The notes beneath the pieces are model-generated. The model made no database searches. It saw nothing but the letters and a program-made list of their open reading frames with translations, and was not told where the DNA came from. The translations under genes and the position numbers were made by a program. A DNA stretch of 64,000 nucleotides. Origin: Caldilineae bacterium (GTDB lineage Bacteria; Chloroflexota; Anaerolineae; JAAEKA01). Position 1 is the first letter of the stretch, and each line of letters begins with the position of its first letter. The stretch lies in contig JACKBK010000007.1 of the NCBI GenBank assembly GCA_020634555.1, forward strand, positions 61,920 through 125,919, read 5' to 3'. Positions 1-9,955 of this stretch are shown one piece after another.

Positions 1-680
<680 letters not shown>

Positions 681-687
681 CAAGGCC

Positions 688-1941
688 ATGAGCCTCTTCG
701 ATCGCGTCCTCAACCAAATCCCTCAGGCACCTCAGGAGCTTGACCTGCTGCCGAAGATCGAACAGCTTGCCAACACCGCGGATCTGGCCAGTGCACGCCA
801 GATCGTGGAAGGCAGCCCGACGCTGCTGGGCGAGCTGGCAAGCTCACTCCTGCTTGAGTTGATAACCGAAGCCCGCAAGCAAGGCAACGAAGCGATTGCA
901 CAGACGCTGGAAGATACTCTCGCGCTGCTGGAAACGGCGCGCAGCGAGGGAATCGAGCAAGCATTCCGAATGGCTGCCGGTGTCGACCCGGTCGATGACG
1001 CAGCAGGCATGCTCGACAAATTCACCGATGTCCCCGCTGCGCTTGCCGACCAGGTGCAATCCGCGCTGGCGTTGCAAGCGATCTATGGAGTCGCCGGACA
1101 GCCCGAGGACCTGGACGCCGCTGCAAACCGGTGGCGAGACATCCTCGCGCATCCGGCGTTCGCCTCCACTGCCGCCGGGTTCCAGTTGCAAGTCACTAAG
1201 TCCGCAGCACTGGCGCGGACCCGCCGTTGCCAACAGTCCGGCCAGCCCGAATGCCTGAGTGAGGCTGTCGCCCTCTGGCGCAACGCCCTTGGCCTCAGCG
1301 GCGACGATCCCGCCGAGCGGGCCGCGTGTCTCACCTATCTCGGCCACACGTTGCGGGCACGGGCCGCGGCAGTCCCATCCGGCGCGCTGGCGGACCTCGA
1401 TGAAGCAATCGCGTCGTACCGGCAAGTCCGGCAACACCGTCCGGCCTTGCGCCAATCCGCGCTGCTCACCAACCTGGCGGCCGGCCTGCACGCGCGCTTT
1501 CAGATCACTGGCCAAGTCGCCGACCTCGATGAGGCAATCGATCTCTATGGCGAGGCGAGAAACTCGTTGCGCCTCTATGCCCGCTCCGCTCCTGACGTGT
1601 TGGATGATCTGGGAAGCTGCCTGATGGATCGTTTCAGGCTGCGGAGCGACGTGAATGATCTCGACGAAGCCATCACGACGCTGCGGCTGGCTGCCCAACG
1701 CACGTCACCGGAAACACCGGATCTGCCGCGCCGGTTGCATGCACTGGCGCAGGCTCTCGTTGCCCGCTACGACCTGAACACTGACGATTCTGCCCTCCTG
1801 GATGAAGCCATTGGCTCGCTGCAGGCTGCCATCCGCCTGGCGGCCGACACGGACCCCGACCGCCGCCGCTACGCCGAAGCGCTGGCGGAGTGTTTGAAAC
1901 GCTACTACACCCGTGTCGGGTTAGAGCTAGGAGATGAATAA
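688..1941 (+). CDS. TPR-repeat protein of the kind found N-terminal to CHAT domains, no catalytic domain
   Basis: About 417 residues of helical repeats. Several units carry the recurring D-L-D-E-A-I box (for example near residues 240, 280 and 325), a pattern typical of tetratricopeptide repeats in CHAT/NB-ARC-type Chloroflexota and actinobacterial proteins. No CHAT protease, kinase or membrane segment is seen, so it is probably a cytoplasmic scaffold. I chose ATG 688, 7 nt after the mutS stop; a GTG at 667 in the same frame overlaps mutS and is possible. The stop TAA shares its last A with the ATG of the next membrane-protein gene (TAATG), which implies translational coupling. The real partner and function are unknown. 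Confidence 0.7.
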   Translation: MSLFDRVLNQIPQAPQELDLLPKIEQLANTADLASARQIVEGSPTLLGELASSLLLELITEARKQGNEAIAQTLEDTLALLETARSEGIEQAFRMAAGVDPVDDAAGMLDKFTDVPAALADQVQSALALQAIYGVAGQPEDLDAAANRWRDILAHPAFASTAAGFQLQVTKSAALARTRRCQQSGQPECLSEAVALWRNALGLSGDDPAERAACLTYLGHTLRARAAAVPSGALADLDEAIASYRQVRQHRPALRQSALLTNLAAGLHARFQITGQVADLDEAIDLYGEARNSLRLYARSAPDVLDDLGSCLMDRFRLRSDVNDLDEAITTLRLAAQRTSPETPDLPRRLHALAQALVARYDLNTDDSALLDEAIGSLQAAIRLAADTDPDRRRYAEALAECLKRYYTRVGLELGDE

Positions 1942-2351
1942 TGAATTATATCAATCCAGGAGAACAAGGGAAAGAACGTACCTTCGGAACAATATTCCTC
2001 GCGGTCGGTTATCTTGCCTGCGGGGTAGTGGCAACGATCCTCGCCGGGATTCTAGTTGTCATCATCTTCATGTTCTTGATCACTTACGGAGAGGATGGTG
2101 GGGGATTTTCAGGATTCACGATTGGAGTTTTGGGACCAGCAATGCTCGGCGTCATTTCATGGGGAGTCGCAAGCATCGTAGTCGCTGTTGGACTGCTTGA
2201 CATGAGAGAATGGGCCCGAGGAGGGGCGATCATTCTCGCCATTCTACTGTTCTGGCTGATTCCCATTGGACCACTTCTCGGACTGGTTGTGATCGCCTAC
2301 CTGATGCTTCCTAATACAAACGCCAGGTTCACCAAGAAACAGATTCAGTAA
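1941..2351 (+). CDS. small integral membrane protein, unknown function
   Basis: 136 residues with three hydrophobic stretches (roughly residues 17-50, 59-87 and 93-124), enough for about four transmembrane helices, a short charged N-terminus and a C-terminal tail rich in N, K and Q. The gene starts inside the stop codon of the TPR gene (TAATG), so the two are probably co-expressed and may work together. AT content is higher than in neighbouring genes. No family was recognised. Confidence 0.65.
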   Translation: MNYINPGEQGKERTFGTIFLAVGYLACGVVATILAGILVVIIFMFLITYGEDGGGFSGFTIGVLGPAMLGVISWGVASIVVAVGLLDMREWARGGAIILAILLFWLIPIGPLLGLVVIAYLMLPNTNARFTKKQIQ

Positions 2352-2393
2352 CAATTTTCCCCTGGGTACCGACAGAAGCTCAACGTCAAAAGT

Positions 2394-2430
2394 CAGGTGA
2401 CAGTCACTTTCGGCAAGTGACTGTCACCTG
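2394..2430. terminator. perfect 16-bp inverted repeat between convergent genes
   Basis: Arms 2394-2409 and 2415-2430 (CAGGTGACAGTCACTT and its exact complement) surround a 5-base loop TCGGC. It sits between the convergent membrane-protein and lipoyl-transferase genes and lacks a T tract on either side. It may act as a bidirectional terminator or be a mobile palindromic repeat; the sequence alone does not decide. Confidence 0.6.
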
Positions 2431-2436
2431 AAACCC

Positions 2437-3258
2437 CTAGAACTTCCCGTTCCACCCGGCCGAACCGTAAACATCCTGTTCCAGCTCGCGGGCGGCATCC
2501 AGTTCACCTGACGTTAGTTCACCCGCTTCAAACCGAATGCCGAGCGTTTCCTCAAATCCGGCGCGCACCGCGACGACAGCCTCATCGAAACTGACCTGCC
2601 GGCCTAACACCTGCTCCACCGTCGTCGCGCGCGCCACAAGGTCAGCGCGCAGGGCTGGACGTTGCGTCTCGTCCGCCAACGCCAACACATCCACCAGCCG
2701 CGTGATGTTGCCTGTCAGCGGCAGCGTGCCGTGCTGCAAGACCCACCCCTTGCGCCGGCTCTGTGCGCTGCCGACCAGCTTCTTTCCCCCGGCCACAATT
2801 TCGTAGGCGCTGGGTACCTCAAAGCAGACCGGCCCGGCATCAGCCGACGCGCGGTTGGTCGGCGGCGCTTTGGCTACGCGCAATCCCAGCCGTTCCAGTC
2901 CGGCCAGCAGCCCCTGGCTCAGCCGCAGGTAGCTGTCGAGAATCGCGCCGGCCAGCGCCGGATCGTCCTGCGGTCCGGCCACAGAGTAGGTTAACTCGTC
3001 GATGTGCAGAATCGCCCGTCCACCCGTAGGACGGCGCACCACGTCGTAGCCCAGGGCGGCGCAGCGCGTTAGGTCGATGTCGGCCAGCGGCTGATGGCGG
3101 CCCAGGGAAACGCAGGCGGGCTGCCATTGGTAGAAACGCAAGGTCGGCAGCGCGTCGCCGCGGCCGGTAGAAACGGCTATCGCCTCATCCACCGCCATGT
3201 TCCAGACGCCGGATGCCGGCGGTGTGATCAGCAGACGCCAGGCAGGTTTTTCGCTCAT
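2437..3258 (-). CDS. LipM-like octanoyltransferase / lipoate-protein ligase family protein
   Basis: 273 residues of the BPL/LplA/LipB fold, which moves octanoyl or lipoyl groups onto lipoyl domains of 2-oxoacid dehydrogenases and GcvH. Visible family marks are RRPTGGRAILH (residues about 87-97), the GKKLVGSAQSRRKG block with its acyl-site lysine, LQHGTLPL, and a cysteine in PVCFE that matches the catalytic cysteine of LipM-type octanoyltransferases. The cysteine favours LipM over a true LplA ligase, though substrate cannot be settled by eye. It is a single-gene unit, convergent with the upstream membrane-protein gene. The start ATG is followed by SEKPAWRLL, a natural N-terminus. Confidence 0.82.
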   Translation of the reverse strand: MSEKPAWRLLITPPASGVWNMAVDEAIAVSTGRGDALPTLRFYQWQPACVSLGRHQPLADIDLTRCAALGYDVVRRPTGGRAILHIDELTYSVAGPQDDPALAGAILDSYLRLSQGLLAGLERLGLRVAKAPPTNRASADAGPVCFEVPSAYEIVAGGKKLVGSAQSRRKGWVLQHGTLPLTGNITRLVDVLALADETQRPALRADLVARATTVEQVLGRQVSFDEAVVAVRAGFEETLGIRFEAGELTSGELDAARELEQDVYGSAGWNGKF

Positions 3259-3291
3259 GGCCGGTGATTATACCACAGCCTGCCGACAGCC

Positions 3292-5961
3292 TCACACCTC
3301 CCGCAGATAACCAACCAGCACGGTGTGGCGTTCGCCCTCCGACACGAACTCCTCGGTCACAGCGACGCCGGGAAAGAACGCTGCATACTCGTCAGCCGTG
3401 CGAAACACGACGTGGCCGGAGTTGCTGGTTCGCCCGAGACCCGACTGCGTGTTCTCGCACAGCAACACCAACCCGCCTGGCCGCACCACCCGCCGCAGCT
3501 CGCCAACTACCGCCTCAATGGCCTCGTCAGGAACATGCTGGAGCACCGTACAGACCCACAGCCCGTCGAACTGGCCGCTCTCGAAGGGCAACGGCGCGCC
3601 CGGCAGCAGCCGCACGATGCGCGCCGAGCGGCCCACCTGCCGACGCGCCAGGGCTGCCATCGCCGGCGCAGGATCAGCGCCTACCACGTTGAACCCCGTG
3701 CGTGCCAGGCGAGCGGTGAACCGCCCGCTGCCACAACCGAAATCCAGCAGCGTGTCGTGTGACGGCTTCCGATACGCCTCCAAATACTGGCTCAGTCGCT
3801 GCCACCAGACGGCGCTTTCGGCCTGAAAACGCCGCTCGTCCCAGCGATAGTAGCCGACAGCACGCGGCCCGAGCCGCCGGGCGCGCTGGTCCCACTGCTG
3901 TGCTGAGCGCACCAACAGCGAGGTGGCTGCTGGCGACGGCAGCTCGCTAACCGCTGCCAGCAGCTCTGCGACCCGATCCGCCCAGGTGTGGGTGCGCCAG
4001 GTATGATCCTCGCCTGCGGCGCGCATCGACGCCCGGCGGGCTGGGTCCACCAGAAGACTGGCCACAATGTCGCTGCATTCCTGAATGTCGGCGAAGCGAG
4101 CCACAGCCTCTGCCGGATAGTGCTCGTCGATGCCGGGGTAGCGTTCGGCCACCACACAGGCGCCGGCGCCACAGGAGTTGAACAGGCGATTGCTGGTATA
4201 GTGCGGCGTGCTGGCGCTGTAGGAAACCGACAACACCAGCCGGGCCCGGCGCAACACAGCAGCCGCTGCCTTGCCCCACACAGGTGCGTTGGAAGGTATA
4301 CCGGAGCGGCTCCAGTTTGCCCCATAGACCTGCACATCGAAGCGCCGGTTCAGCGCCTGAAGTAGTTGAATCCGGCTGCCGGCCCGGCAGGCATTGCCGA
4401 GAAAGACCACGTCCGGCCCTTCGTCAGCCTCCGGCAAGCTGGCCGGCCGGCGTCCAGGCCCCCGGTTACCGTCCACCTTAGCGCCGGGCAGCAGGGTCAA
4501 GACAGGTGTGCGCACACCGGGTAGCTGGTCGGCCAGCCCCGATTCGGGCACGGCCAGCAGATCCACCAGAGGAGCCGCTTGCTCCACCCAACGCCGCCGC
4601 GGCCAGCAGAGATCGTGATGCCATAACACCAGGGGAGCAGCCGTCATCGGACGTAGCGCGGCCAGGACAGCAGGCGGGGCCTTGCCCACCAGCACGAAAT
4701 CGTGGGGCCTGGCAAGCAGGCTGCGCTTATGCGCCGTGCTATCCTCGTAGTGGCCCACTTCCACCTGGTAGCCATGCATGCGCAGCGCATCGGCCCAATA
4801 CTCCTCGGAGCGCCGCCAACCCGACTTCGAACGCGGCCGGAACAGAACCACCCGGGGCGCCGCCTCCTGCAGAAGAAGCTCGCGTACCCGCAGAATGAAG
4901 CGCTGCTGGCGGCTGGCCAGTTCGGCCGGTTCGGGGCAGGTCAACCGGCGGCGCAGTTCTGGATGATCGCTGAACCGCAGCATCGCAGCCGCCAATGCCT
5001 GCGGATCGCACTCCCAGTGGGCAGCCAGACGCACCATGCCCACCTGGTCAGCGGCGGCCAACAGACCGTTGTGGCCATGTTCGACCAATTCGTTCATCGG
5101 CCAGCCATCGGTAGCCAGCACTGGCAGGCCGGCGTGCAGCGCCTCCAGCAACGACAGTCCAAACCCCTCCCAGCGCGAGGGGTAGAGCACCGCGTCGGCC
5201 TCCTCGTGGAGCGCCATGAGGTCTGGCCGGGACAGCAACCCCTCAACAACGCGCAGCCCAGGTGTATCCAGCAGATCGGCCGGCGCATAGCGCGCCAGCG
5301 GCTTGATCGTCTTGACCAGCAGCGCGATATCCTGGCTGCTGTGCCGGACCAGCGCAAATGCCCGCAGCGCGATGTCCACACCTCTGCGTTGGCGCCAACC
5401 GCCCATCCCTGCATTGAGCAGGAACGTGACCGGCCCGATCGGGCGGGCGCAGCGATCGCGCCGCACCGGGTCCGGAATTGACCAGGGCACGAGGTCACTT
5501 TCGAGGTGTTGCCCGGCCAGCGCTGCTGCAATCTGAGCTGACTTGGCCCACACCTGGCAGCCGGACTCGCGTACCCGCTTGCACCAGCCCGGCACACCGC
5601 CCGGCGCGGTCGCCCACTCCAGATTGGGCACATAGACCACCCGCACGCCCTGCTGCCGGGCCTGGGCAAAAAGGCTGGGGAGCAAAACCTCGCATACCAC
5701 CAGCACGTCCAGCTCCGCCAGCCATTGGGACAAGGGTGTGCCCGGCGCGACAGCCGAGTTGCAGGGAACACGGCTGGCCTCGGCTTTGGCGCCCTGCTCG
5801 GCCTGCCGCAGTCTGGCGATGGGAAAGAGGGTCACCGACGCGGGTTCTGCGCCGCCGTGGCGCAGCGATGGGGCTTGCAGCGCCCACAGCAGCGCCTCCG
5901 CATCGCGCCAAAGCCCGCGGCGCGGATCGTTGAGGGCCAGAATGCCGACGCGAACGCCCAT
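3292..5961 (-). CDS. trifunctional protein: two glycosyltransferase domains plus SAM methyltransferase
   Basis: 889 residues. Residues about 1-345 form a GT4-type glycosyltransferase with YPSRWEGFGLSLLEAL and GLPVLATDGWP. Residues about 355-670 resemble a CgeB/DUF3880-type group 1 glycosyltransferase (YTSNRLFNSCGAGACVV). Residues about 680-889 are a class I methyltransferase (DFGCGSGRF motif I, LQHVPDE, VRPGGLVLLCEN). The start is set at the ATG overlapping the stop of the upstream glycosyltransferase gene as TGATG; the open frame extends further upstream but is then only antiparallel noise. The architecture suggests sequential addition and methyl-capping of sugars on a glycan chain. The acceptor is unknown. 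The pair lies 31 bp downstream of the eCIS cargo genes on the same strand, so a link to particle or cell-surface glycosylation is possible but unproven. Confidence 0.82.
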   Translation of the reverse strand: MGVRVGILALNDPRRGLWRDAEALLWALQAPSLRHGGAEPASVTLFPIARLRQAEQGAKAEASRVPCNSAVAPGTPLSQWLAELDVLVVCEVLLPSLFAQARQQGVRVVYVPNLEWATAPGGVPGWCKRVRESGCQVWAKSAQIAAALAGQHLESDLVPWSIPDPVRRDRCARPIGPVTFLLNAGMGGWRQRRGVDIALRAFALVRHSSQDIALLVKTIKPLARYAPADLLDTPGLRVVEGLLSRPDLMALHEEADAVLYPSRWEGFGLSLLEALHAGLPVLATDGWPMNELVEHGHNGLLAAADQVGMVRLAAHWECDPQALAAAMLRFSDHPELRRRLTCPEPAELASRQQRFILRVRELLLQEAAPRVVLFRPRSKSGWRRSEEYWADALRMHGYQVEVGHYEDSTAHKRSLLARPHDFVLVGKAPPAVLAALRPMTAAPLVLWHHDLCWPRRRWVEQAAPLVDLLAVPESGLADQLPGVRTPVLTLLPGAKVDGNRGPGRRPASLPEADEGPDVVFLGNACRAGSRIQLLQALNRRFDVQVYGANWSRSGIPSNAPVWGKAAAAVLRRARLVLSVSYSASTPHYTSNRLFNSCGAGACVVAERYPGIDEHYPAEAVARFADIQECSDIVASLLVDPARRASMRAAGEDHTWRTHTWADRVAELLAAVSELPSPAATSLLVRSAQQWDQRARRLGPRAVGYYRWDERRFQAESAVWWQRLSQYLEAYRKPSHDTLLDFGCGSGRFTARLARTGFNVVGADPAPAMAALARRQVGRSARIVRLLPGAPLPFESGQFDGLWVCTVLQHVPDEAIEAVVGELRRVVRPGGLVLLCENTQSGLGRTSNSGHVVFRTADEYAAFFPGVAVTEEFVSEGERHTVLVGYLREV

Positions 5962-8759
5962 CAGCCACCGTTCCCGGACAGCGCGATAGCCGGCGCGGGA
6001 TGGCCCCACCCGGCCTCGTTCCTGCACAGCACGGCTGCCCGGCTGCGAGCCAGCGCGTGGTTGCGCCTCCATGCCTGACGAGCCTCCGCAACAGCCGCTT
6101 GGTGGCGCAGTCCGGCCGCCTTGCGCGGATGCCACTGGTGCAACATAGCCGTGCGATCCTCGATCCAGCAGATGTCAAGCCCGGCGAGCTGCGCCCGGTT
6201 GACCATGTCGCCGTCCATGGCCCCCCACCAGAGCAGATCCTCATCGTAGCCGCGCACCTGGAAAAAGAAACTGCGCCGGGCAGCCTGGATGCCCCCTGTA
6301 CCGGAGCGACCGCGTAGCACAGCCAGAGACCGCAGGCGGTCGAATGCGTGCAGCAGGTCGCCTCCGTTGGCGGGCAGGACAGCGTCGCGGGACAGATCGG
6401 CGCTGCGGCAAAGCACCAGGGTGTCAGGACCGCGCTGCAAGTGCTCCAACACCACCGCCAGAAAGTTGGGCGCCAGAACCATGTCGGCGTCCATGGTCAT
6501 CAGGAAGGGTATGGCGTCGTCGGAGTGACGGATGCCGTAGTTCAGGGCCAGGGGCTTGTTCCAGGATTGAGCGGGCTGGCCAAAAGCGTGAAACTGCACC
6601 CCCTCGTCCCGGCATAGGGACGCCAATTCCCGGTCGATGGCCGGCTGGCTGCCCTGGCTGACCACCAATACCTGAGCCGGCTTACCGGCTTCCTGCCAGG
6701 CGAGGCTGCGCAGCGCGTTGCGCAACCGCTGTCCGGCGCGATCCCGCACCGGGATGACTACCGCGATGGCTGTTGACCTGCCGTTAGTGCGCCGGCGATC
6801 AGACGTGTCCGAAACAGCGTTATGTCCAGTTGATTGATCCGCTTGCTCGCGGCCTGCCGGCTGGACCTGTGAGCGCTCGTTGTTTCGATCGGGAAGCGTG
6901 ATTTTGGGTGCCCGGCGGGTGGCGTGATCTGGCTGGGTTCGCAGTATCTCCTCCCAGGCCTGGCGATGCTGAGGCATGTCCAGCCGCAGATCGTAGTCGC
7001 CGCGCTGGATATCCGGTACCCGGCCCGCTTCGATGGCCCGTGCCAGCCCGGCCGCCCAGCCAGGAAAGGGATCGCCATGATACCAGGCATGGAGATGCCA
7101 GTGCTCCAGCGATCCCAGGTTGCCGCGGTAGCCGCCGTGCCGCTGCATGGCCCGCCCGATGCAGGTCTCCAGCGGAGCACAGCCCGCCTGCATCGGAACA
7201 AACTCAAGGCGGCCGCGCAGATGGCGCCGGTCGCCCAGGAAATAGCGGGTAGTAGCCGTACGGAAGCGCCAGATGCCATAACGGTCATCCCAGACAGCCC
7301 GACGGCGGTTGCGGCCGCGCAAGCTCTGGCCTCTCGCCCCCGCGGGTGGGCCGGGGTGGGCCATCATCAGCCAGAGGCTGGGATCGGCTGCCAGCCGCGC
7401 CGCAGCCTGGCGGACCCAACTGGTTTCTCCGCTGTGGAAGAAGAGATCGGCGTCCATCTGCAACACCAGATCGTTGCGAACGGCCTCCAGCCCGAACAGC
7501 GTAGCATAGATCGGACCGCCGGTGGCGGCGTGAGTCGGCACGCGTGCAGGCTGGACGAAATAGCGGCCGGTAATCGCGCGTACCTGGACAAGCGCCATAT
7601 CTACCGGGCAAACCCTGTCCACAACACCATCACGCAGCAGCTTTTCCAGCACAGCATCGAACTCAGCCTCACCGCCCTGCGGCCGGCTGCGATACTTGCC
7701 ACGAAAGGCAGCTGGTTTGTCCACCACAATGATGCGCTCATCAAAGGGGTAGCGGGCCTGGGCAAGCATGTGGCGCACCATCACGTCCAGGTATGGCGCA
7801 TCCAGAACCGTGGCCTTGATCATAGCGCTGATGGGCGGATCGGTTGTCTGGGGTGCTGTTTGAAAAGACTTCGGAAGTCGCCGATCACTCGCCAAGACCA
7901 GTCTATAACCGCTGGGTTGCCCTCCGTCGGTTGACCCGGCGACTTTCGAAGTCTGAGCGAGTGGCTTTTCAAACAGATTCTCAGTCGCGACAACTTCTGC
8001 CGGTGCTGGCCTGGTCATCGCATGAACTTGTTGCGGGCCAGCCAGCCGGGCGCGCAGCGCCTCCAGGGCCTCGCCGGTTCCGCTCCAGGCTGGCTGGCCG
8101 ATTCGCTTCTGCAACGCAGCCAGCGGCAGTGTGAACCGGCGGCGGCGGGCCGGATTGCTGAGGTTGTCACCGTGGCACAGCCAGAAGAAAAGATCGTCAC
8201 GATCCAGCAGCATGCCACGCCTGCTATGGCGGCGCAGCACCTCACGCATCCAGACAGTATCACTGGCCTTGACCACATCTTCCGGAAAGCGGATGCCTGC
8301 CACCGCGTCCCGCCGAAACCCGCCGCTGTTGAAGATCAGTTGGCCGCGTGTTGTCTGATACAAAGCACAACGAAGCGTGGCAAGGTCTGCGAACCAGCCG
8401 GAACGGCTGGCCGCGTAGGGAGCGCCAGCCGCCAGCGCGTCGGCCAACAGGGTTAGTCTGTCGGGGTGCTGCCAGTCGTCGTCGTCGAACCAGGTGATGA
8501 TGTCGCCCTGTGCGGCCTCCAGCGCCAGGTTGCGCTTAGCAGCTACACCCATACCCGACGGCGCGGAAAGCACACGGACGTCGTCACGCTCGCCGGCCGT
8601 GAAGGGCTCCGCTGAGCTATCGACGATGACCAGCTCGCGACGCGGCCAGCGCTGGCGGTCGAAGCACCAGAGCAGCCACGGCATGAACGCCGGCCGGTTC
8701 TCGGTGACGCAGAGGCAACTGATCAAAAGTTGCTGGTCTGTTGGTGTGTCAAGTGGCAT
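5961..8759 (-). CDS. triple GT2-family glycosyltransferase
   Basis: 932 residues containing three nucleotide-diphospho-sugar transferase units. Unit 1 (about 1-240) has ITWFDDDDWQHPDR, the DxD-type metal site. Unit 2 (about 310-640) has VLQMDADLFFH. Unit 3 (about 690-900) has FLMTMDADMVLAPNF and a galactosyltransferase-like WWGAMDGDMVNRA end. A palindromic repeat supplies residues 262-302 in the linker between units 1 and 2 (listed separately). No signal peptide or membrane helix is seen, so it acts in the cytoplasm on activated sugars, probably building a surface or particle glycan with the next gene, which it overlaps by TGATG. No strong Shine-Dalgarno precedes the ATG. Confidence 0.82.
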   Translation of the reverse strand: MPLDTPTDQQLLISCLCVTENRPAFMPWLLWCFDRQRWPRRELVIVDSSAEPFTAGERDDVRVLSAPSGMGVAAKRNLALEAAQGDIITWFDDDDWQHPDRLTLLADALAAGAPYAASRSGWFADLATLRCALYQTTRGQLIFNSGGFRRDAVAGIRFPEDVVKASDTVWMREVLRRHSRRGMLLDRDDLFFWLCHGDNLSNPARRRRFTLPLAALQKRIGQPAWSGTGEALEALRARLAGPQQVHAMTRPAPAEVVATENLFEKPLAQTSKVAGSTDGGQPSGYRLVLASDRRLPKSFQTAPQTTDPPISAMIKATVLDAPYLDVMVRHMLAQARYPFDERIIVVDKPAAFRGKYRSRPQGGEAEFDAVLEKLLRDGVVDRVCPVDMALVQVRAITGRYFVQPARVPTHAATGGPIYATLFGLEAVRNDLVLQMDADLFFHSGETSWVRQAAARLAADPSLWLMMAHPGPPAGARGQSLRGRNRRRAVWDDRYGIWRFRTATTRYFLGDRRHLRGRLEFVPMQAGCAPLETCIGRAMQRHGGYRGNLGSLEHWHLHAWYHGDPFPGWAAGLARAIEAGRVPDIQRGDYDLRLDMPQHRQAWEEILRTQPDHATRRAPKITLPDRNNERSQVQPAGREQADQSTGHNAVSDTSDRRRTNGRSTAIAVVIPVRDRAGQRLRNALRSLAWQEAGKPAQVLVVSQGSQPAIDRELASLCRDEGVQFHAFGQPAQSWNKPLALNYGIRHSDDAIPFLMTMDADMVLAPNFLAVVLEHLQRGPDTLVLCRSADLSRDAVLPANGGDLLHAFDRLRSLAVLRGRSGTGGIQAARRSFFFQVRGYDEDLLWWGAMDGDMVNRAQLAGLDICWIEDRTAMLHQWHPRKAAGLRHQAAVAEARQAWRRNHALARSRAAVLCRNEAGWGHPAPAIALSGNGG
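7856..7976. repeat. palindromic repeat element, copy 1, inserted in frame in a glycosyltransferase gene
   Basis: About 121 bp with inverted ends: CTGTTTGAAAAG at 7856-7867 faces CTTTTCAAACAG at 7965-7976, followed inward by ACTTCGGAAGTCGCCG on one side and its near complement on the other (one mismatch plus a 12-base insertion). The same consensus recurs at 12165-12300. Here it lies wholly inside the triple GT2 gene and is read through without a stop, encoding about 40 residues of linker. Confidence 0.75.
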
Positions 8760-8790
8760 GATGTCTTCACTTTCCCATCGGCGATCACAA

Positions 8791-9906
8791 TCACTGCGCC
8801 TCGAGCACGCGATCCCAGATGGTTGGTTTGCGGCTCGGTTGAAGGGTTCGCGGGCTGCCTCGCGCTGCCCGTTCCCAGATATTCATCTTCGGTTGACCTG
8901 AAGCAAGCCAGCGCGCCTTGCGCTGGTGAATAAACTGGTAACGGGCAGGAGATTGCACCTTGAGGCTCTGAGGTTCGTTCACGTACGCCATCACTGCTTC
9001 AGCAAAATCCTCGGAAGGGTTCGTTGCCATGTAACTGGTAAGGGGACGCTCCTTCCATGGAGTTGTGGTCGCGTTTTTAGGCGTGATCTGGAACTCGGCG
9101 GGAGGCGACGTGTGGGTCTTAAGCGCATTTTGAACGGCTTGTTCCTGAATGTCATAGAGTTTTCCGTCATCAGTCCAGCCAACTGCTCGCCGATAATCCT
9201 TGAACAAATCGGGGTCAGCCCCTGGTGGTTGATCTGTCCGCTGGTTGAGTGCGGTTTCGGCAATACCATGGCCAAGTTCATGGGTGATATTGCGCGTGAC
9301 TGCTTGTTCGGAAGTGGGCGTCTTGAGCGCGCTTTGCACGTCGAACATCTGGTTGCCTTGCTGCACAGCCCGATAGATCGTCAACTGCCCGACGCCATAG
9401 CTGGCGCCTGTTGATGTATCCTTGACGGGCTTGCCCTGATCATCGCGCTGGTATCTCACATCGAAGAACACGACTTCTTTGACCGGCGGCATTCCGCCAA
9501 ACGCTTTCTCGAAATTGGCAAAGGCATCGATGATCCAGTTGTAGACCATCGAGGATGTCCCGGGACTCCACGCATTCCAATCGGTTTGCTTCATCTCACC
9601 AAAGGCCTGATCCTGAAAACTGCCTGTCTTGATTGCTGCCACGCGATAGCGCGTCTTCATCGCAGCGTCGAACTGGACCCGTGTCATGGGCTGCGGAGTA
9701 CCAGCAACCGCAGGCGTGACCGCAGGTGCAGGCGCATGAGCCACTGCGTTAATCTGATCGTCCTCTTTACGCTGCAGGACGGGGCCGCCAGCCCATGCCG
9801 GCAAACGCGTTGACGGTGGCTTGCTCAACGCCGGTCCTGCTGCCGGTGTTGACTGCGGGCTGGCAATGCCTTGTTTCTGAGATTCCTCTTGACTCTCGTA
9901 CTGCAT
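8791..9906 (-). CDS. predicted eCIS cargo: zinc metalloprotease
   Basis: 371 residues. The N-terminal 60 residues are disordered (Q/S/P/A) and contain STRLPAWAG (residues 32-40), a motif shared with the two other predicted cargo proteins. The catalytic half has NITHELGHG (HExxH at 209-213) and a downstream SEDFAEAVMAYV at about 298-309 whose glutamate would be the third zinc ligand. This order resembles gluzincin-type toxins such as anthrax-lethal-factor-like proteases; the exact family is uncertain. The C-terminus repeats an IW[ED]R element twice. No signal peptide is present, consistent with loading into a contractile particle rather than Sec export. I chose ATG 9906 (AAGGAA six bases upstream) over an in-frame TTG at 9921. 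It is the last cargo gene before the glycosyltransferases. Confidence 0.75.
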   Translation of the reverse strand: MQYESQEESQKQGIASPQSTPAAGPALSKPPSTRLPAWAGGPVLQRKEDDQINAVAHAPAPAVTPAVAGTPQPMTRVQFDAAMKTRYRVAAIKTGSFQDQAFGEMKQTDWNAWSPGTSSMVYNWIIDAFANFEKAFGGMPPVKEVVFFDVRYQRDDQGKPVKDTSTGASYGVGQLTIYRAVQQGNQMFDVQSALKTPTSEQAVTRNITHELGHGIAETALNQRTDQPPGADPDLFKDYRRAVGWTDDGKLYDIQEQAVQNALKTHTSPPAEFQITPKNATTTPWKERPLTSYMATNPSEDFAEAVMAYVNEPQSLKVQSPARYQFIHQRKARWLASGQPKMNIWERAARGSPRTLQPSRKPTIWDRVLEAQ

Positions 9907-9955
9907 TTTTTGTTCCTTCAAACAACTAAGACTGAGATCATTAGCAGGGTCTATC

